Part shown: positions 36,374-47,073 of the stretch, piece after piece
How positions within the stretch are numbered: the stretch's first letter is position 1
How the letters are laid out: each line of letters starts with the position of its first letter
Translations under genes and position numbers: made by a program
The notes under the pieces: generated by a model
The model's input: only the letters and a program-made list of their open reading frames with translations
Told to the model about the DNA's origin: nothing
Database searches by the model: none
Assembly: GCA_017546145.1 (NCBI GenBank)
Contig: JAFYXN010000004.1
Coordinates: 85,083-149,082 of the forward strand
Source: Clostridia bacterium
GTDB taxonomy: Bacteria; Bacillota; Clostridia; Monoglobales; Monoglobaceae
Length of the DNA stretch: 64,000 nucleotides
Direction: 5' to 3'

Positions 36374-37561
36374 ATGGAGGATATGCAAAGAGCCTGGGCA
36401 GAGATTGACCTTGATGCAATAAGCCATAATGTAAAAGAAATAAAAAATTGCCTGAAGCCCGGCGTTAAGCTTATGGGTGTTGTAAAGGCAGACGCTTATG
36501 GACACGGTGCGTGCGAGACGGCAAAGACGGTGCTTGAAAGCGGTGCGGATTGCCTTGCTGTAGCATCTGTTGACGAGGCTATGGAGCTTAGGCGCTTCGG
36601 CATTGATGCTGCAATTTTGGTTTTGGGAAATTCAGGAGCAGAGCTGATTGATGATTTGATTAAATATGAAATTACTCCTGCAGTGTTTAACGTTGAATTT
36701 GCAAAGCAGCTTTCATGTGCTGCGGTAAACTGGGGCAAAACAATTAAGGTGCACATTAAGGTTGACACCGGTATGTCGCGTATAGGCTTTCAGTATACAG
36801 GCGGTTGTGAACAAAAAACAGATACCATTGAAAAAATAATTGAAATCTCAAAGCTTGATGGCATTGAAGTTGAAGGGTTGTTTACCCATCTTTCAACAGC
36901 TGATGAGACTGACGACGAGTACACGCAACGACAGTTTAGGAGCTTTATGGAGCTTTCGAAAGCGCTTGAGGGACGCGGACTTGACATTCCGGTAAAGCAT
37001 ATTGCAAACAGTGCGGCGCAAATTCGGTATCCCGAAATGCAGCTGGATATGGTCAGGGCAGGGATTATACTTTATGGCTTATATCCGTCAGAAGGTGTTT
37101 GTTATGAACCATTAAAGCTGATGCCTGCAATGAAGTTTAAGGCAAGAATTATAAACATCAAGAATATAGAAAAAGGTGATTCGGTAAGCTATGGCAGAAG
37201 CTTTACCGCACAGCAAAGGATGCAGATTGCAACCGTTGCGATAGGCTATGCCGACGGATATTCAAGGATTCTGTCGGATAAGGCGGAGGTTTCTGTTAAA
37301 GGCAAAAAAATCCGGCAAGTCGGAAGAATTTGTATGGACCAATGTATGATTGATGTAACAAGTGTTAATAATATAGATAACGGTGACGAGGTTACCTTGT
37401 TTGGCGACTCGGTTGTTTCTGCCGAAGATGTAGCCGCAAAGCTGGGCACAATTAATTATGAAGTAGTGTGCATGGTAAGCAGACGAATTCCCCGTATCTA
37501 TATTAAAGACGGTAAGACAGCCAAAAGCTGCAATTACCTTTTGGAAAAGGACGGACGGTAA
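36374..37561 (+). CDS. alr: Alanine racemase
   Basis: A 395-residue fold-type III PLP enzyme making D-alanine for peptidoglycan, and possibly for spore cortex. The PLP lysine is in GVVKADAYGHGA (about residue 41). KVDTGMSRIGF, HIANSAAQIRYPEMQLDMVRAGIILYG, and the catalytic Tyr region QIATVAIGYADGYSR follow. Its length is normal. It lies between the GerS-like lipoprotein and mazEF, a gene order shared in part with both C. difficile (gerS-alr2) and Bacillus (alr-mazEF). Confidence 0.95.
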   Translation: MEDMQRAWAEIDLDAISHNVKEIKNCLKPGVKLMGVVKADAYGHGACETAKTVLESGADCLAVASVDEAMELRRFGIDAAILVLGNSGAELIDDLIKYEITPAVFNVEFAKQLSCAAVNWGKTIKVHIKVDTGMSRIGFQYTGGCEQKTDTIEKIIEISKLDGIEVEGLFTHLSTADETDDEYTQRQFRSFMELSKALEGRGLDIPVKHIANSAAQIRYPEMQLDMVRAGIILYGLYPSEGVCYEPLKLMPAMKFKARIINIKNIEKGDSVSYGRSFTAQQRMQIATVAIGYADGYSRILSDKAEVSVKGKKIRQVGRICMDQCMIDVTSVNNIDNGDEVTLFGDSVVSAEDVAAKLGTINYEVVCMVSRRIPRIYIKDGKTAKSCNYLLEKDGR

Positions 37562-37637
37562 AAATTACATAATAACACTGTCCGAAACAAGTCATACTGC
37601 GTATAGTATATTAGGGTTGACAGAAAGGGGATTTGTC

Positions 37638-37844
37638 ATGAAGTGCGGCAATATTATCAATGACTGTGCAGAAAATGCAAATAAAAGCTTTTCGGAAGAG
37701 GCTTTTGAGCAGAGCATGGTTGCCGGTTACATGGAGATGTCCCGTATCAATCTGAGTTTGGCAGAGCTGGGCATTGCCGCAGATAACGAGGCTGTGCAGC
37801 TTTGCGAACAAAACTTGCGGAGTGTGAATGAATGTGGTAGTTAA
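37638..37844 (+). CDS. mazE: MazE-type antitoxin
   Basis: A 68-residue small acidic protein directly before mazF, overlapping it by 17 bp. I do not see a textbook ribbon-helix-helix; the sequence [29 protein letters not shown] resembles the C-terminal antitoxin helices of clostridial MazE proteins. The role (binding and neutralising MazF, autorepression) is inferred from position. AAAGGGG lies 7 bp before ATG 37638. It contains four cysteines, unusual for MazE. Confidence 0.65.
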   Translation: MKCGNIINDCAENANKSFSEEAFEQSMVAGYMEMSRINLSLAELGIAADNEAVQLCEQNLRSVNECGS

Positions 37845-38178
37845 AAGAGGCGATATTTATTACGCAGATTTAAGCCCTGTAGTAGGTTCAGAGCAGGGCG
37901 GTGTGAGGCCTGTACTTATTATCCAGAATGACATAGGAAACAAGTACAGTCCCACTGTTATTGCAACGGCAATTACGTCGCAGATAAACAAAGCCAAAAT
38001 GCCTACGCATATTGAGCTTGACGCCAACGAATACGGACTTTCAAAGGATTCTGTAGTCCTTGCCGAGCAAATCAGAACCATTGACAAAAGACGGTTAAAG
38101 GAAAAAATCGGGCATCTTGATGAGCGGCTGATGACCAGAGTAAACGAAGCACTTGAAATAAGCTTTGGGTTGGTTTGA
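37828..38178 (+). CDS. mazF: MazF/NdoA endoribonuclease toxin
   Basis: A 116-residue MazF (PemK family) very close to Bacillus NdoA. It starts [68 protein letters not shown] and the end ALEISFGL are also diagnostic. Arg in GGVRPV and Ser/Thr in TAITSQ are the catalytic positions. It cleaves mRNA at short specific sequences. The alr-mazE-mazF order matches Bacillus, where MazF is a chromosomal housekeeping toxin. Confidence 0.95.
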   Translation: MNVVVKRGDIYYADLSPVVGSEQGGVRPVLIIQNDIGNKYSPTVIATAITSQINKAKMPTHIELDANEYGLSKDSVVLAEQIRTIDKRRLKEKIGHLDERLMTRVNEALEISFGLV

Positions 38179-38222
38179 TGCTATAAAAAGCAGCCCGGCG
38201 AATTTTTGGCGAGGTGAAAGCT

Positions 38223-38687
38223 ATGAAAACAAAAAAATTTAAAATTGCAGCGGTTATTCTTTGTGTTGCCGTGGCATTTTCTGTGGTATTGGCAGAGCCG
38301 GGCGGCAACGATGACCCGCTTATCTCCCAATCCTATATTGAAAATGTGCTTATGCCGCAGCTGAAGCAGTACATCGAAAGCCGTATTGCTGAAGTAAATT
38401 CGGGAGCAGGCACAGGCTCATCGGATGCATTCAAGGTGGTTGAGGCAAAAGCCGGTCAGCAAATAATTTGTTCTGCCGGAACAGAGTTGATACTTCGAAT
38501 GGGCTCTGCAACCATTATTGCAACAGAAAAGGGAGGCCTTGCAGATACAACTGCAGGCTTTGACCTTGCAAACGGCACAGATATGCCTTCCAACCATTTG
38601 CTTATTGTTCCTGTAGCAGACGGCAGAGGAATAAAAGCCAATAATGATATTATTGTTATGGTGAAGGGAAGCTATACCGTAAAATAA
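38223..38687 (+). CDS. Conserved exported protein of unknown function
   Basis: A 154-residue protein with an N-terminal signal peptide (KIAAVILCVAVAFSVVLAEP; probable cleavage after VLA). A short helix ISQSYIENVLMPQLKQYIESRI comes next, then a small beta-rich domain with FKVVEAKAGQQIICSAGTELILR, GLADTTAGFDL and NHLLIVPVADGRGIKANND. I recall this domain from other Firmicutes proteins but know of no function. No catalytic residues stand out. GAGGTGA precedes ATG 38223, and a terminator follows. Confidence 0.75.
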   Translation: MKTKKFKIAAVILCVAVAFSVVLAEPGGNDDPLISQSYIENVLMPQLKQYIESRIAEVNSGAGTGSSDAFKVVEAKAGQQIICSAGTELILRMGSATIIATEKGGLADTTAGFDLANGTDMPSNHLLIVPVADGRGIKANNDIIVMVKGSYTVK

Positions 38688-38706
38688 ATTCCAAGTATAA
38701 TAAATA

Positions 38707-38735
38707 AAGCCTCATGCCTTTTGGCATGGGGCTTT
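38707..38735 (+). terminator. Intrinsic terminator
   Basis: AAGCCTCATGCC pairs with GGCATGGGGCTT (one G-T pair) across TTTT, followed by TTACTGTTTTTT. It ends the plus-strand unit that includes alr, mazEF and the exported protein. Confidence 0.75.
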
Positions 38736-38860
38736 ACTGTTTTTTATCTTATAGGAAATTACTGCTTTTTTGTTGTAATTTCCTATATTACACAAAAGTG
38801 TACCTTAATCCCCTCAAGAATGAGGGGCAGGGGAGCTGAAGTGTTTTATCAAACACTTTT

Positions 38861-40228
<1,368 letters not shown>

Positions 40229-40254
40229 AAAGCTATCTCCTAAATACAGAAATT

Positions 40255-40277
40255 CAGGGGCATCAGAGATGCCCCTG
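40255..40277 (-). other. Intercistronic hairpin between argG and argH
   Basis: CAGGGGCATC pairs perfectly with GATGCCCCTG around the 3-base loop AGA. On the minus strand it lies 9 bp after the argG stop and is followed by AATTTCTGTATTT, a poor T-run. It could give partial termination or stabilise the argG message. Confidence 0.55.
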
Positions 40278-40286
40278 TTAAAAATA

Positions 40287-41504
40287 CTATTTTATATTAT
40301 TCTTAGCTTTCATCATTGCTCTGACCTTGAGGGGCAGACCGTAAAGATTGATGAAGCCCTCTGAATCCTTGTGGCTGTAAAGCTCCTTGCTGTCGCCAAA
40401 GCTTGCAATGTCCTCGTTATAGAGTGAGTATGCTGACTTTGCGCCGGCAGGAGTGCAGTTGCCCTTGTAAAGCTTAAGCTTTACTGTACCGGTAACGTAT
40501 TTATCCATCTCGTCATACATAGCTGACATTGCCTCGCGAAGGGGTGTAAACCACTTGCCGTCATATACCAGCTGTGAGAACTGTGTCTGGCTCATTCTCT
40601 TGAAGGCTTGTGTGTCACGGTCAAGGCAGAGGTATTCAAGCTCCTGAATTGCGGTGTAAAGGATTGTGCCGCCGGGTGTTTCGTATACGCCTCTTGACTT
40701 CATACCAACAAGTCTGTCTTCAACGATGTCGGCAATACCAACACCGTTTGCACCGCCAAGCTCGTTAAGCTTTTCAACCAGTGCAACAGGTGAAAGCTTT
40801 TCGCCGTCAACCGAAACAGGAACACCTGCTTCAAAGCCGATTTCAACGTAGGTAGGCTCATCAGGTGCTGCCTGAGGTGATACACCAAGCTTAAGCAGGC
40901 TGTCAAGCTGTGGCTCGTTCCACGGGTTTTCAAGATCCATGCCTTCATGGCTGATGTGCCAGATGTTTCTGTCACGTGAATAAAGGTCCTTCTTTGTAAC
41001 AGGGATTTCAATGCCATGAGCCTCTGCATAGTCAACAGCGTCCTCACGTGATTTGATGTCCCATATTCTCCATGGAGCAATAATTTTGAGTGAGGGGTCA
41101 AGAGCCTTGATTCCAAGCTCAAAACGCACCTGGTCGTTGCCCTTGCCTGTTGCGCCGTGGCAGATTGCAACTGCGCCCTCCTTCTGAGCAATCTCAACCA
41201 GTCTTTTTGCAATAATAGGACGTGCGTGAGATGTGCCAAGAAGGTATTTGCCTTCATACATTGCACCTGACTTAAGTGTGGGGAATATGTAATCCTTAAC
41301 ATATTCTTCTCTTAAATCTTCTATATAGCACTTGAGTGCGCCTGACTTGATGGCACGTTCCTCAAGTCCGTCTGTTTCCTTGCCCTGACCAACGTCACCG
41401 CATACACAAACTACATCGTAATCATAGTTCTCTTTAAGCCATGATATGATGATTGATGTATCCAGTCCGCCTGAATATGCAAGTACAACTTTTTCTTTTG
41501 CCAT
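40287..41504 (-). CDS. argG: Argininosuccinate synthase
   Basis: A 405-residue ATP-dependent ligase joining citrulline and aspartate. The PP-loop is [16 protein letters not shown] (about 8-23). [32 protein letters not shown] and [14 protein letters not shown] are typical. AGGAGGTTTTTAT precedes ATG 41504. A consensus-spaced promoter and two ArgR-type operators lie upstream, so arginine repression is likely. Confidence 0.96.
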   Translation of the reverse strand: MAKEKVVLAYSGGLDTSIIISWLKENYDYDVVCVCGDVGQGKETDGLEERAIKSGALKCYIEDLREEYVKDYIFPTLKSGAMYEGKYLLGTSHARPIIAKRLVEIAQKEGAVAICHGATGKGNDQVRFELGIKALDPSLKIIAPWRIWDIKSREDAVDYAEAHGIEIPVTKKDLYSRDRNIWHISHEGMDLENPWNEPQLDSLLKLGVSPQAAPDEPTYVEIGFEAGVPVSVDGEKLSPVALVEKLNELGGANGVGIADIVEDRLVGMKSRGVYETPGGTILYTAIQELEYLCLDRDTQAFKRMSQTQFSQLVYDGKWFTPLREAMSAMYDEMDKYVTGTVKLKLYKGNCTPAGAKSAYSLYNEDIASFGDSKELYSHKDSEGFINLYGLPLKVRAMMKAKNNIK

Positions 41505-41569
41505 TATAAAAACCTCCTGAATTGCCTCAATCGAGAAGCAAAAAATGCTTGTTTTATTTCATGTTTTAT

Positions 41570-41598
41570 ATTATAATATTAATATTGAAAAAATGCAA
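41570..41598 (-). promoter_or_regulatory. Promoter of argGH
   Basis: On the minus strand, TTGCAT (41598-41593) and a perfect TATAAT (41575-41570) are separated by exactly 17 bp. Transcription would start near 41563, about 60 bp before the argG ATG. The -35 element overlaps an ATGCA half-site like those in the upstream ArgR boxes. Confidence 0.75.
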
Positions 41599-41616
41599 CT
41601 GTTTTTTTGAAGTTTT

Positions 41617-41650
41617 TGTATTTTTATGCAAAAAAGTGAATTTTTATGCA
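41617..41650. promoter_or_regulatory. Tandem ArgR (ARG) boxes
   Basis: TGTATTTTTATGCA (41617-41630) and TGAATTTTTATGCA (41637-41650) both fit the ARG-box form TGNAT-N4-ATNCA. They are 20 bp apart start to start, about two helical turns, as expected for one ArgR/AhrC hexamer. They lie just upstream of the argG -35 and about 42-75 bp before ruvC. Regulation of argGH by arginine is inferred; no argR gene is in the window. Confidence 0.65.
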
Positions 41651-41691
41651 TTTAATGCATGGTATATGTGTAAAATGTGAAAGGAAATGTC

Positions 41692-42234
41692 ATGAGAATA
41701 CTTGGAGTTGACCCCGGATACGCCATTGTGGGGGTAGGAAGCGTAGAATATGAGGGCAACCGGTTTAAGGTTGTGGAATACGGTGCAATTACAACCGAGG
41801 CAGGCGAGGATATGTCTGACAGACTGAAAAAAATCTATGATGATATGACAGAGCTGATTGAGCGCGTAAAGCCTGATGCGGTTGCTGTTGAGGAGTTGTT
41901 TTTTCAAAACAACCAAAAAACCGCGATTAATGTTGCTCAGGCGCGTGGCGTGCTTATTCTTGCTGCTAAGAATTATAATATTCCTGTTTTTGAATATACG
42001 CCGCTTCAGGTAAAGCAGGCGGTGGTCGGTTACGGAAGGGCAGAAAAAAAGCAGGTTCAGCAAATGACCAAGGCGATACTGAATTTAAGCGAAATTCCAA
42101 AGCCTGATGACACTGCGGACGCTCTTGCTCTTGCGGTTTGTCATGCTCACAGCTGTCAGAGTGTAGTTCAGGCTTCGATTTCTTCAGAAAAATACTCGTA
42201 CAGCCATAGACAAACGCGACAAAAAGGTGTATAA
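41692..42234 (+). CDS. ruvC: Holliday junction resolvase RuvC
   Basis: A 180-residue RNase-H-fold nuclease that cuts Holliday junctions. The catalytic acids appear in [12 protein letters not shown] (Asp7), [15 protein letters not shown] (Glu) and [11 protein letters not shown] (two Asp). AAGGA at 41681 supports ATG 41692; an in-frame ATG 15 bp upstream (41677) has no site. The ruvA and ruvB genes, often next to ruvC, are not here; typA follows. Confidence 0.95.
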   Translation: MRILGVDPGYAIVGVGSVEYEGNRFKVVEYGAITTEAGEDMSDRLKKIYDDMTELIERVKPDAVAVEELFFQNNQKTAINVAQARGVLILAAKNYNIPVFEYTPLQVKQAVVGYGRAEKKQVQQMTKAILNLSEIPKPDDTADALALAVCHAHSCQSVVQASISSEKYSYSHRQTRQKGV

Positions 42235-42264
42235 TGTTTTGCGGTATAAAAAAGGAGCGAACTT

Positions 42265-44088
42265 ATGAAAAGAGAAGATTTAAGAAATATAGCGATTATT
42301 GCCCATGTTGACCACGGCAAAACAACACTGGTTGACGAGATGCTTAAGCAAGGCGGCGTGTACCGCGAAAATCAGGTTGTTGAGGAGCGTGTTATGGATA
42401 ACGGCGACCTTGAACGTGAGCGCGGTATTACAATTCTTGCAAAAAATACGTCGGTTCATTACAAGGGCATAAAAATGAATATTATTGACACCCCCGGTCA
42501 TGCTGACTTCAGCGGTGAGGTGGAGCGTATTTTAAAAATGGTTAATGGTGTAATTCTGCTTGTAGATGCCGCCGAAGGACCTATGCCGCAGACCCGTTTT
42601 GTTTTGCAGAAGGCGCTTGAAATGCAGCACAGAATTATTATTGTTGTAAATAAAATGGACAGACCTGATGCCCGTCTTGATGAAATCCCCGATGAGGTTT
42701 TAGAGCTTTTGCTTGACCTTAATGCAAATGACGAGCAGATTGACAGCCCGATTATATTCTGTTCGGGCAGAGCAGGTACAGCTACCCTTAATCCTTATGT
42801 TCCGGGCAAAGACCTTGAGCTTTTGTTCAAAACAATTGTTGAGCATATACCGGCGCCCGAGGGTGATGACGAGGGCGAGCTGCAGATGTTAGTTTCGTCA
42901 ATAGACTATAATGATTATGTTGGAAGAATGGCAATCGGCAGAATTGAGCGTGGTTCTATTCGTCAAAATCAGGAGATTATGGTTTGCGATTATCACCAAA
43001 AGCATGCACCGTACAAGGCAAAGATTGCAAATATCTATCAGATTGACGGCCTGGGCAAAACGGCAGTTGACAATGCTAAAATGGGTGATATAGTGTGTAT
43101 ATCAGGCATAACTAACATCTCAATCGGTGATACAGTTGCATCAACTGCACAGCCTGAGGCGCTGCCCTTTGTAAAGATTGGTGAGCCGACCATTGAAATG
43201 ACCTTTTCGGTAAACGATAGTCCGTTTGCAGGCAGAGAAGGCAAGTTTGTCACATCAAGGCAAATCCGCGAAAGGCTTCAAAAGGAGCTGTTAAAGGACG
43301 TTTCGCTGCGTGTTGAGGACGGGGATACAACAGATACCTTCCGTGTTGCAGGTCGAGGCGAAATGCATATTTCAATCCTTATTGAAACAATGCGCCGCGA
43401 AGGCTATGAGTTTGCGGTAAGCACCCCTAAAGTGCTTTATAAGGAGATTGACGGTGTGCTGTGCGAGCCGATCGAAAAGCTTGTGATTGACGTCCCTGAA
43501 ACATCCATGGGTGCTGTTATGGAAAAAATGGGAAGCCGCAAGGGTGAGCTTACTCAAATGGCACCTCAGGGCGGTGACCGTATGCGCCTTGAATATCTTA
43601 TCCCTGCAAGAGGTCTTTTGGGTTATCGAAATGAGTTTTTGACAGATACTAAAGGCGAGGGCATTTTAAACTCGGTATTTTATGAGTATCAGCCATACAA
43701 GGGCGATATAACAAGAAGGTTTACCGGCTCGCTGGTATCGTTTGATACAGGTGAGGCTGTGGGCTATGGATTGTTTAAAATTCAGGACAGAGGCTCTTTG
43801 TTTATTGAACCGGGAACTCCTGTGTATGAAGGCATGATTGTCGGAATGAATCCAAAGCTTGAGGACATGGCTGTTAATGTATGCAAAAAGAAGCAGCTTA
43901 CCAATACCCGTGCTTCGGGCAGTGATGAAGCGCTTAAGCTGGTTCCGCCTATAAAGCTTAGTCTGGAAATGTGTATTGAATTTCTGGCAGATGACGAGCT
44001 TTTGGAGGTGACTCCAAAAAGTCTGCGTTTAAGAAAAAGAATTTTGAATACTCAGCTTAGACTTAAAGACAGGTCAAAGAACAAATAA
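42265..44088 (+). CDS. typA: Translational GTPase TypA/BipA
   Basis: A 607-residue ribosome-binding GTPase, close to EF-G/LepA, acting in large-subunit assembly and stress growth. G1 is AHVDHGKTT (about 12), the switch-I region RGITILAKNTSVHY, G3 DTPGHADFSGEV and G4 VNKMDRPDAR. Domains III and V follow (GRGEMHISILIETMRREGYEF) and the TypA-specific C-terminal domain ends KLSLEMCIEFLADDELLEVTP. AAGGAGCGAACTT precedes ATG 42265. A terminator follows at once. Confidence 0.96.
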   Translation: MKREDLRNIAIIAHVDHGKTTLVDEMLKQGGVYRENQVVEERVMDNGDLERERGITILAKNTSVHYKGIKMNIIDTPGHADFSGEVERILKMVNGVILLVDAAEGPMPQTRFVLQKALEMQHRIIIVVNKMDRPDARLDEIPDEVLELLLDLNANDEQIDSPIIFCSGRAGTATLNPYVPGKDLELLFKTIVEHIPAPEGDDEGELQMLVSSIDYNDYVGRMAIGRIERGSIRQNQEIMVCDYHQKHAPYKAKIANIYQIDGLGKTAVDNAKMGDIVCISGITNISIGDTVASTAQPEALPFVKIGEPTIEMTFSVNDSPFAGREGKFVTSRQIRERLQKELLKDVSLRVEDGDTTDTFRVAGRGEMHISILIETMRREGYEFAVSTPKVLYKEIDGVLCEPIEKLVIDVPETSMGAVMEKMGSRKGELTQMAPQGGDRMRLEYLIPARGLLGYRNEFLTDTKGEGILNSVFYEYQPYKGDITRRFTGSLVSFDTGEAVGYGLFKIQDRGSLFIEPGTPVYEGMIVGMNPKLEDMAVNVCKKKQLTNTRASGSDEALKLVPPIKLSLEMCIEFLADDELLEVTPKSLRLRKRILNTQLRLKDRSKNK

Positions 44089-44091
44089 CAT

Positions 44092-44129
44092 AAACCCCGA
44101 TTACACATTTTTAAGTGCAATCGGGGTTT
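44092..44129. terminator. Intrinsic terminator, probably bidirectional
   Basis: AAACCCCGATTACAC pairs with GTGCAATCGGGGTTT (one mismatch), followed by ATTTGTTGCTTTTG. It lies between typA (plus) and the convergent FG-GAP gene (minus). Confidence 0.8.
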
Positions 44130-44150
44130 ATTTGTTGCTTTTGTTTTGAT

Positions 44151-46943
44151 TTACTCAAAGTCAATAGTAACTTCGGTAACTCTGGGTGTACCGCAGCCGC
44201 ATTTTGCGCCAAGCTCAAGCTTGTACTGGATGTATCCATTGAGGTTCAAATCCTTCAGGCTGTCGCCGTTTTCAAGGGCGCCCTGCCATGGAGCAGCTTC
44301 AAGTGCAGCCTCGGTTTCTGCGCAGCGAATCTGCATCTTAACCCATGTCTTGACACCGTTTGTTGCTTCCCATGAAGCCTTTACCGGAATGGTGCCGTCG
44401 GGGATTTTGTATGCTTCTGAATAATAGTATTCGCTGTCGGATCTATCCATAATATTGCCGGGGTCAACCCATGATGTACCATGAGGGCCGCGTCCGGGAA
44501 TTGCAGTACGTCTTTCGGGGTTGATACCGTCAGGTCCGCCCCAGTATATATACGAATCGCAGACATGGTGACCATGATTTTTGTGGTTGGCAATAAGCAA
44601 ATCAATGTATCCGTCACCGTTAAAGTCGCCTGAAAGACAACCCGAGCCTGAGTGGTTAAGAATTTTCTGACAGTTGTTCTGATGGAACATGCCGTCCTCT
44701 GAACCAAAGTAAATGGTAGCTTCAGCGTCACGTGTTCTTACGCCGTAATATGCAACGCCGAATATATCAAGTATTCCGTCATTGTTAAAGTCCTGAATTG
44801 TAAGGGAGTTTGAACAAAATGCGGGAAGCTGTGATTTTCTGTGCTCCTGCAATCCGTCAGGTCCGCCCCAGTAAATTGTGTAATAACATTCTTTAACCTG
44901 TGACCTGCCAAGACAGTTAAATCCGCCCAGAACAAGGTCGGGATAGCCGTCACCGTCAAGGTCGGCAACATTTACAGAACCAACGCCTTCTGCAGCCAGC
45001 TTCTGGCAGTTGTCCACGCTGAAGCCGTCAGGTCCGCCCCAAAGGATAAATACGTTATCGCCGCGTATGGTGGGAAGAATCAGGTCAAGATAGCCATCAC
45101 CGTTGAGGTCGGCACAGAACATATAGTGCATAAATCCATAAAGTCTGAAAAGCTCATTGTCTTCAGCATCGTATACAGGGTCAAGGTCTTCCTCGGGCCA
45201 GTCAAAGGTAATTCCCTTGTTTGAATCACCGCCAAAACGTATTATCTGTGGGTTGTCGGGGTCATATCCGTCAGGACCGCCGGGGAATACAAGAAGCTCA
45301 CGGCTGCGCACACCGCCGGCTATAATGTCAAGATAACCGCTGTGTCTGAAATCGCCTATTACACATCCCCAATCGTAGGGGCGTGCAAGGTATGTGCAGT
45401 TATTCTCCGATAAGCCCTCGGGTGTATTCCAGTAAATTGCAAAGCCCTTGCTGAGCCAAGGCGCGTTCTCGGCACAGTTCATAACAAACGCCTCGGGAAG
45501 TCCGTCGTCATTTAAATCTGCCATAATTACATTTACAGGCGCCAAACCCGGAAGCTCAATTCTGCGGTCAGCGCTGTAGCCGTCTTCTCCGCCAAGGTAA
45601 ATATATGCCGGCTCAATTCCAAGCATACCTTCGCCTTCGTGGTTGGCAACAACCATCTGGTATCTGCCGTCGGTATAGGTTCTTCCTGAAAGGAAGCGTG
45701 AAGCTTCGTCAGAGCGAACAGACCAAACCTCACTTGCTGCGCCGCTTTCGTCAAAACTGAATACCTTTGCGGTAACGGTAAGCTTGTCACGTTCACTGCC
45801 TTGCGCTACAAAGAGAAGATTTTTTCCGTCCTTTTCGGCAGGGCCGACATGGACTGTTCTTGCGGCACGGATAGGAACGCGGGTTGCTTCTTCTATGCTG
45901 TAGCCCTTATCTTCCCACAATACAAGAAGGTCTTCGGTCTTGTCGCAGTCGGTTGAAACCGCTATTATAATATCACAGTTTCCGCAGTTTTTAAGGTCGC
46001 CTGCGCCAACATACATAATTCCGCCCCAGCGATAGGGATTTCTGAAATGTTCTATTTTTTCAGGGTCAAAAGCAACAAAGCGGTATTCTTCTTTGGGTTG
46101 TCTGTCCTTGCCAAAGCTTTCGATAACTGCAATGTTGTCTTTTTCAACACGGTAGGTCATCATTTTGCCGTGCATGTTTAAAACGTTGGGTCGCCATGTC
46201 ACCCATCTTGCAAGCTTTCTGCCCTCAGTGGTCGCAGATGCACGGAAGTCCTTGATTTCCATAACGGTTCCAAAGTCCGTTTTGCGGTCGGGATTAATGC
46301 CGTCTTCGCCGCCCCAATAGATTGTCAAAGCACCGTTGCCGGTGTGCATAACATAAAGGTCGTCATATCCGTCGCCGTCAAGGTCGCCGGCAGCAATGTT
46401 AAGGCTGTCAACAGGAATATCGGTAAATTTACAGGGTTCGATTCCTATATCGCCTGAATAGAAAATACGTATGCAGCTGCCGCAGATAAAGGCAAGTGAT
46501 TTTCTGCCGCAACCGTTAAAGTCGCCGGCGGCAACACCAAGCGAGTTGGGGGCACGAAGCTCGCACTTATATTTTTCGCAAAGACCCTGCTCGCTTCCGT
46601 AATAAATCATAGACGAAACCTCGGTGTGAACACCGTTGTGCTGACACGCAACAACAAGGTCTTCGGTTCCGTTGCCGTTAAGGTCAACAAAAAGCGCGTC
46701 AAATGCACCGTGAGAGGGAAGCGACAGCGGTGTTTCCTGACCGATTTCGTTGTATACGTGTATTTCGGGACGCTCGTCCATACTGTGGCTGTTGGCAAGG
46801 GGAATATCAAAGTATCCGTCGCCGTTTATATCAAAGTTGTAAATTCTTTGAAGAACACCCTTGGCAGAAGCATATATGTTGTGACCGCCGTTGCCAAATG
46901 TTCCTTTGCTGAATTCTTCAAAGCCTTTTTTAGTCCATTTCAT
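44151..46943 (-). CDS. Large FG-GAP/VCBS repeat propeller protein without signal peptide
   Basis: A 930-residue protein built from about 11 FG-GAP-type repeats. The calcium-loop strands include FDINGDGYFDIPLA, GDLDGDGYDDLYVM, ADLNGDGYLDLILP, ADLDGDGYPDLVLG and GDFNGDGYIDLLIA. Each alternates with a tag like YWGGPDG, seen about ten times, suggesting one or two beta-propellers. The last 90 residues form a jelly-roll-like domain with ASWEATNG, VKMQIRCAE and NGYIQYKLELG. Such proteins are usually exported, but the start (MKWTKKGFEEFSKGTFGNGG) has no signal peptide or membrane helix. GGAGGG lies before ATG 46943. It lies 130 bp after an aldolase gene on the same strand. The function is unknown; glycan binding is a guess from family and context. 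Confidence 0.85.
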   Translation of the reverse strand: MKWTKKGFEEFSKGTFGNGGHNIYASAKGVLQRIYNFDINGDGYFDIPLANSHSMDERPEIHVYNEIGQETPLSLPSHGAFDALFVDLNGNGTEDLVVACQHNGVHTEVSSMIYYGSEQGLCEKYKCELRAPNSLGVAAGDFNGCGRKSLAFICGSCIRIFYSGDIGIEPCKFTDIPVDSLNIAAGDLDGDGYDDLYVMHTGNGALTIYWGGEDGINPDRKTDFGTVMEIKDFRASATTEGRKLARWVTWRPNVLNMHGKMMTYRVEKDNIAVIESFGKDRQPKEEYRFVAFDPEKIEHFRNPYRWGGIMYVGAGDLKNCGNCDIIIAVSTDCDKTEDLLVLWEDKGYSIEEATRVPIRAARTVHVGPAEKDGKNLLFVAQGSERDKLTVTAKVFSFDESGAASEVWSVRSDEASRFLSGRTYTDGRYQMVVANHEGEGMLGIEPAYIYLGGEDGYSADRRIELPGLAPVNVIMADLNDDGLPEAFVMNCAENAPWLSKGFAIYWNTPEGLSENNCTYLARPYDWGCVIGDFRHSGYLDIIAGGVRSRELLVFPGGPDGYDPDNPQIIRFGGDSNKGITFDWPEEDLDPVYDAEDNELFRLYGFMHYMFCADLNGDGYLDLILPTIRGDNVFILWGGPDGFSVDNCQKLAAEGVGSVNVADLDGDGYPDLVLGGFNCLGRSQVKECYYTIYWGGPDGLQEHRKSQLPAFCSNSLTIQDFNNDGILDIFGVAYYGVRTRDAEATIYFGSEDGMFHQNNCQKILNHSGSGCLSGDFNGDGYIDLLIANHKNHGHHVCDSYIYWGGPDGINPERRTAIPGRGPHGTSWVDPGNIMDRSDSEYYYSEAYKIPDGTIPVKASWEATNGVKTWVKMQIRCAETEAALEAAPWQGALENGDSLKDLNLNGYIQYKLELGAKCGCGTPRVTEVTIDFE

Positions 46944-47073
46944 ATCAAGAACCCTCCGTTAAGTTTAATATAAAACTGCACATAAAACAAAATTGCAGGG
47001 AATGTATTTTTACATTCCGCTATGCGGATAAACTCTTTTCTTGCAATTATTTTTTCAAAAGTAATAGATTGTG

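Noticed and set aside
37638..38178. mazEF as part of a mobile or defence island
   Set aside because: It follows alr directly, which is the ancestral chromosomal location in Firmicutes, and no integrase or other defence gene is near.
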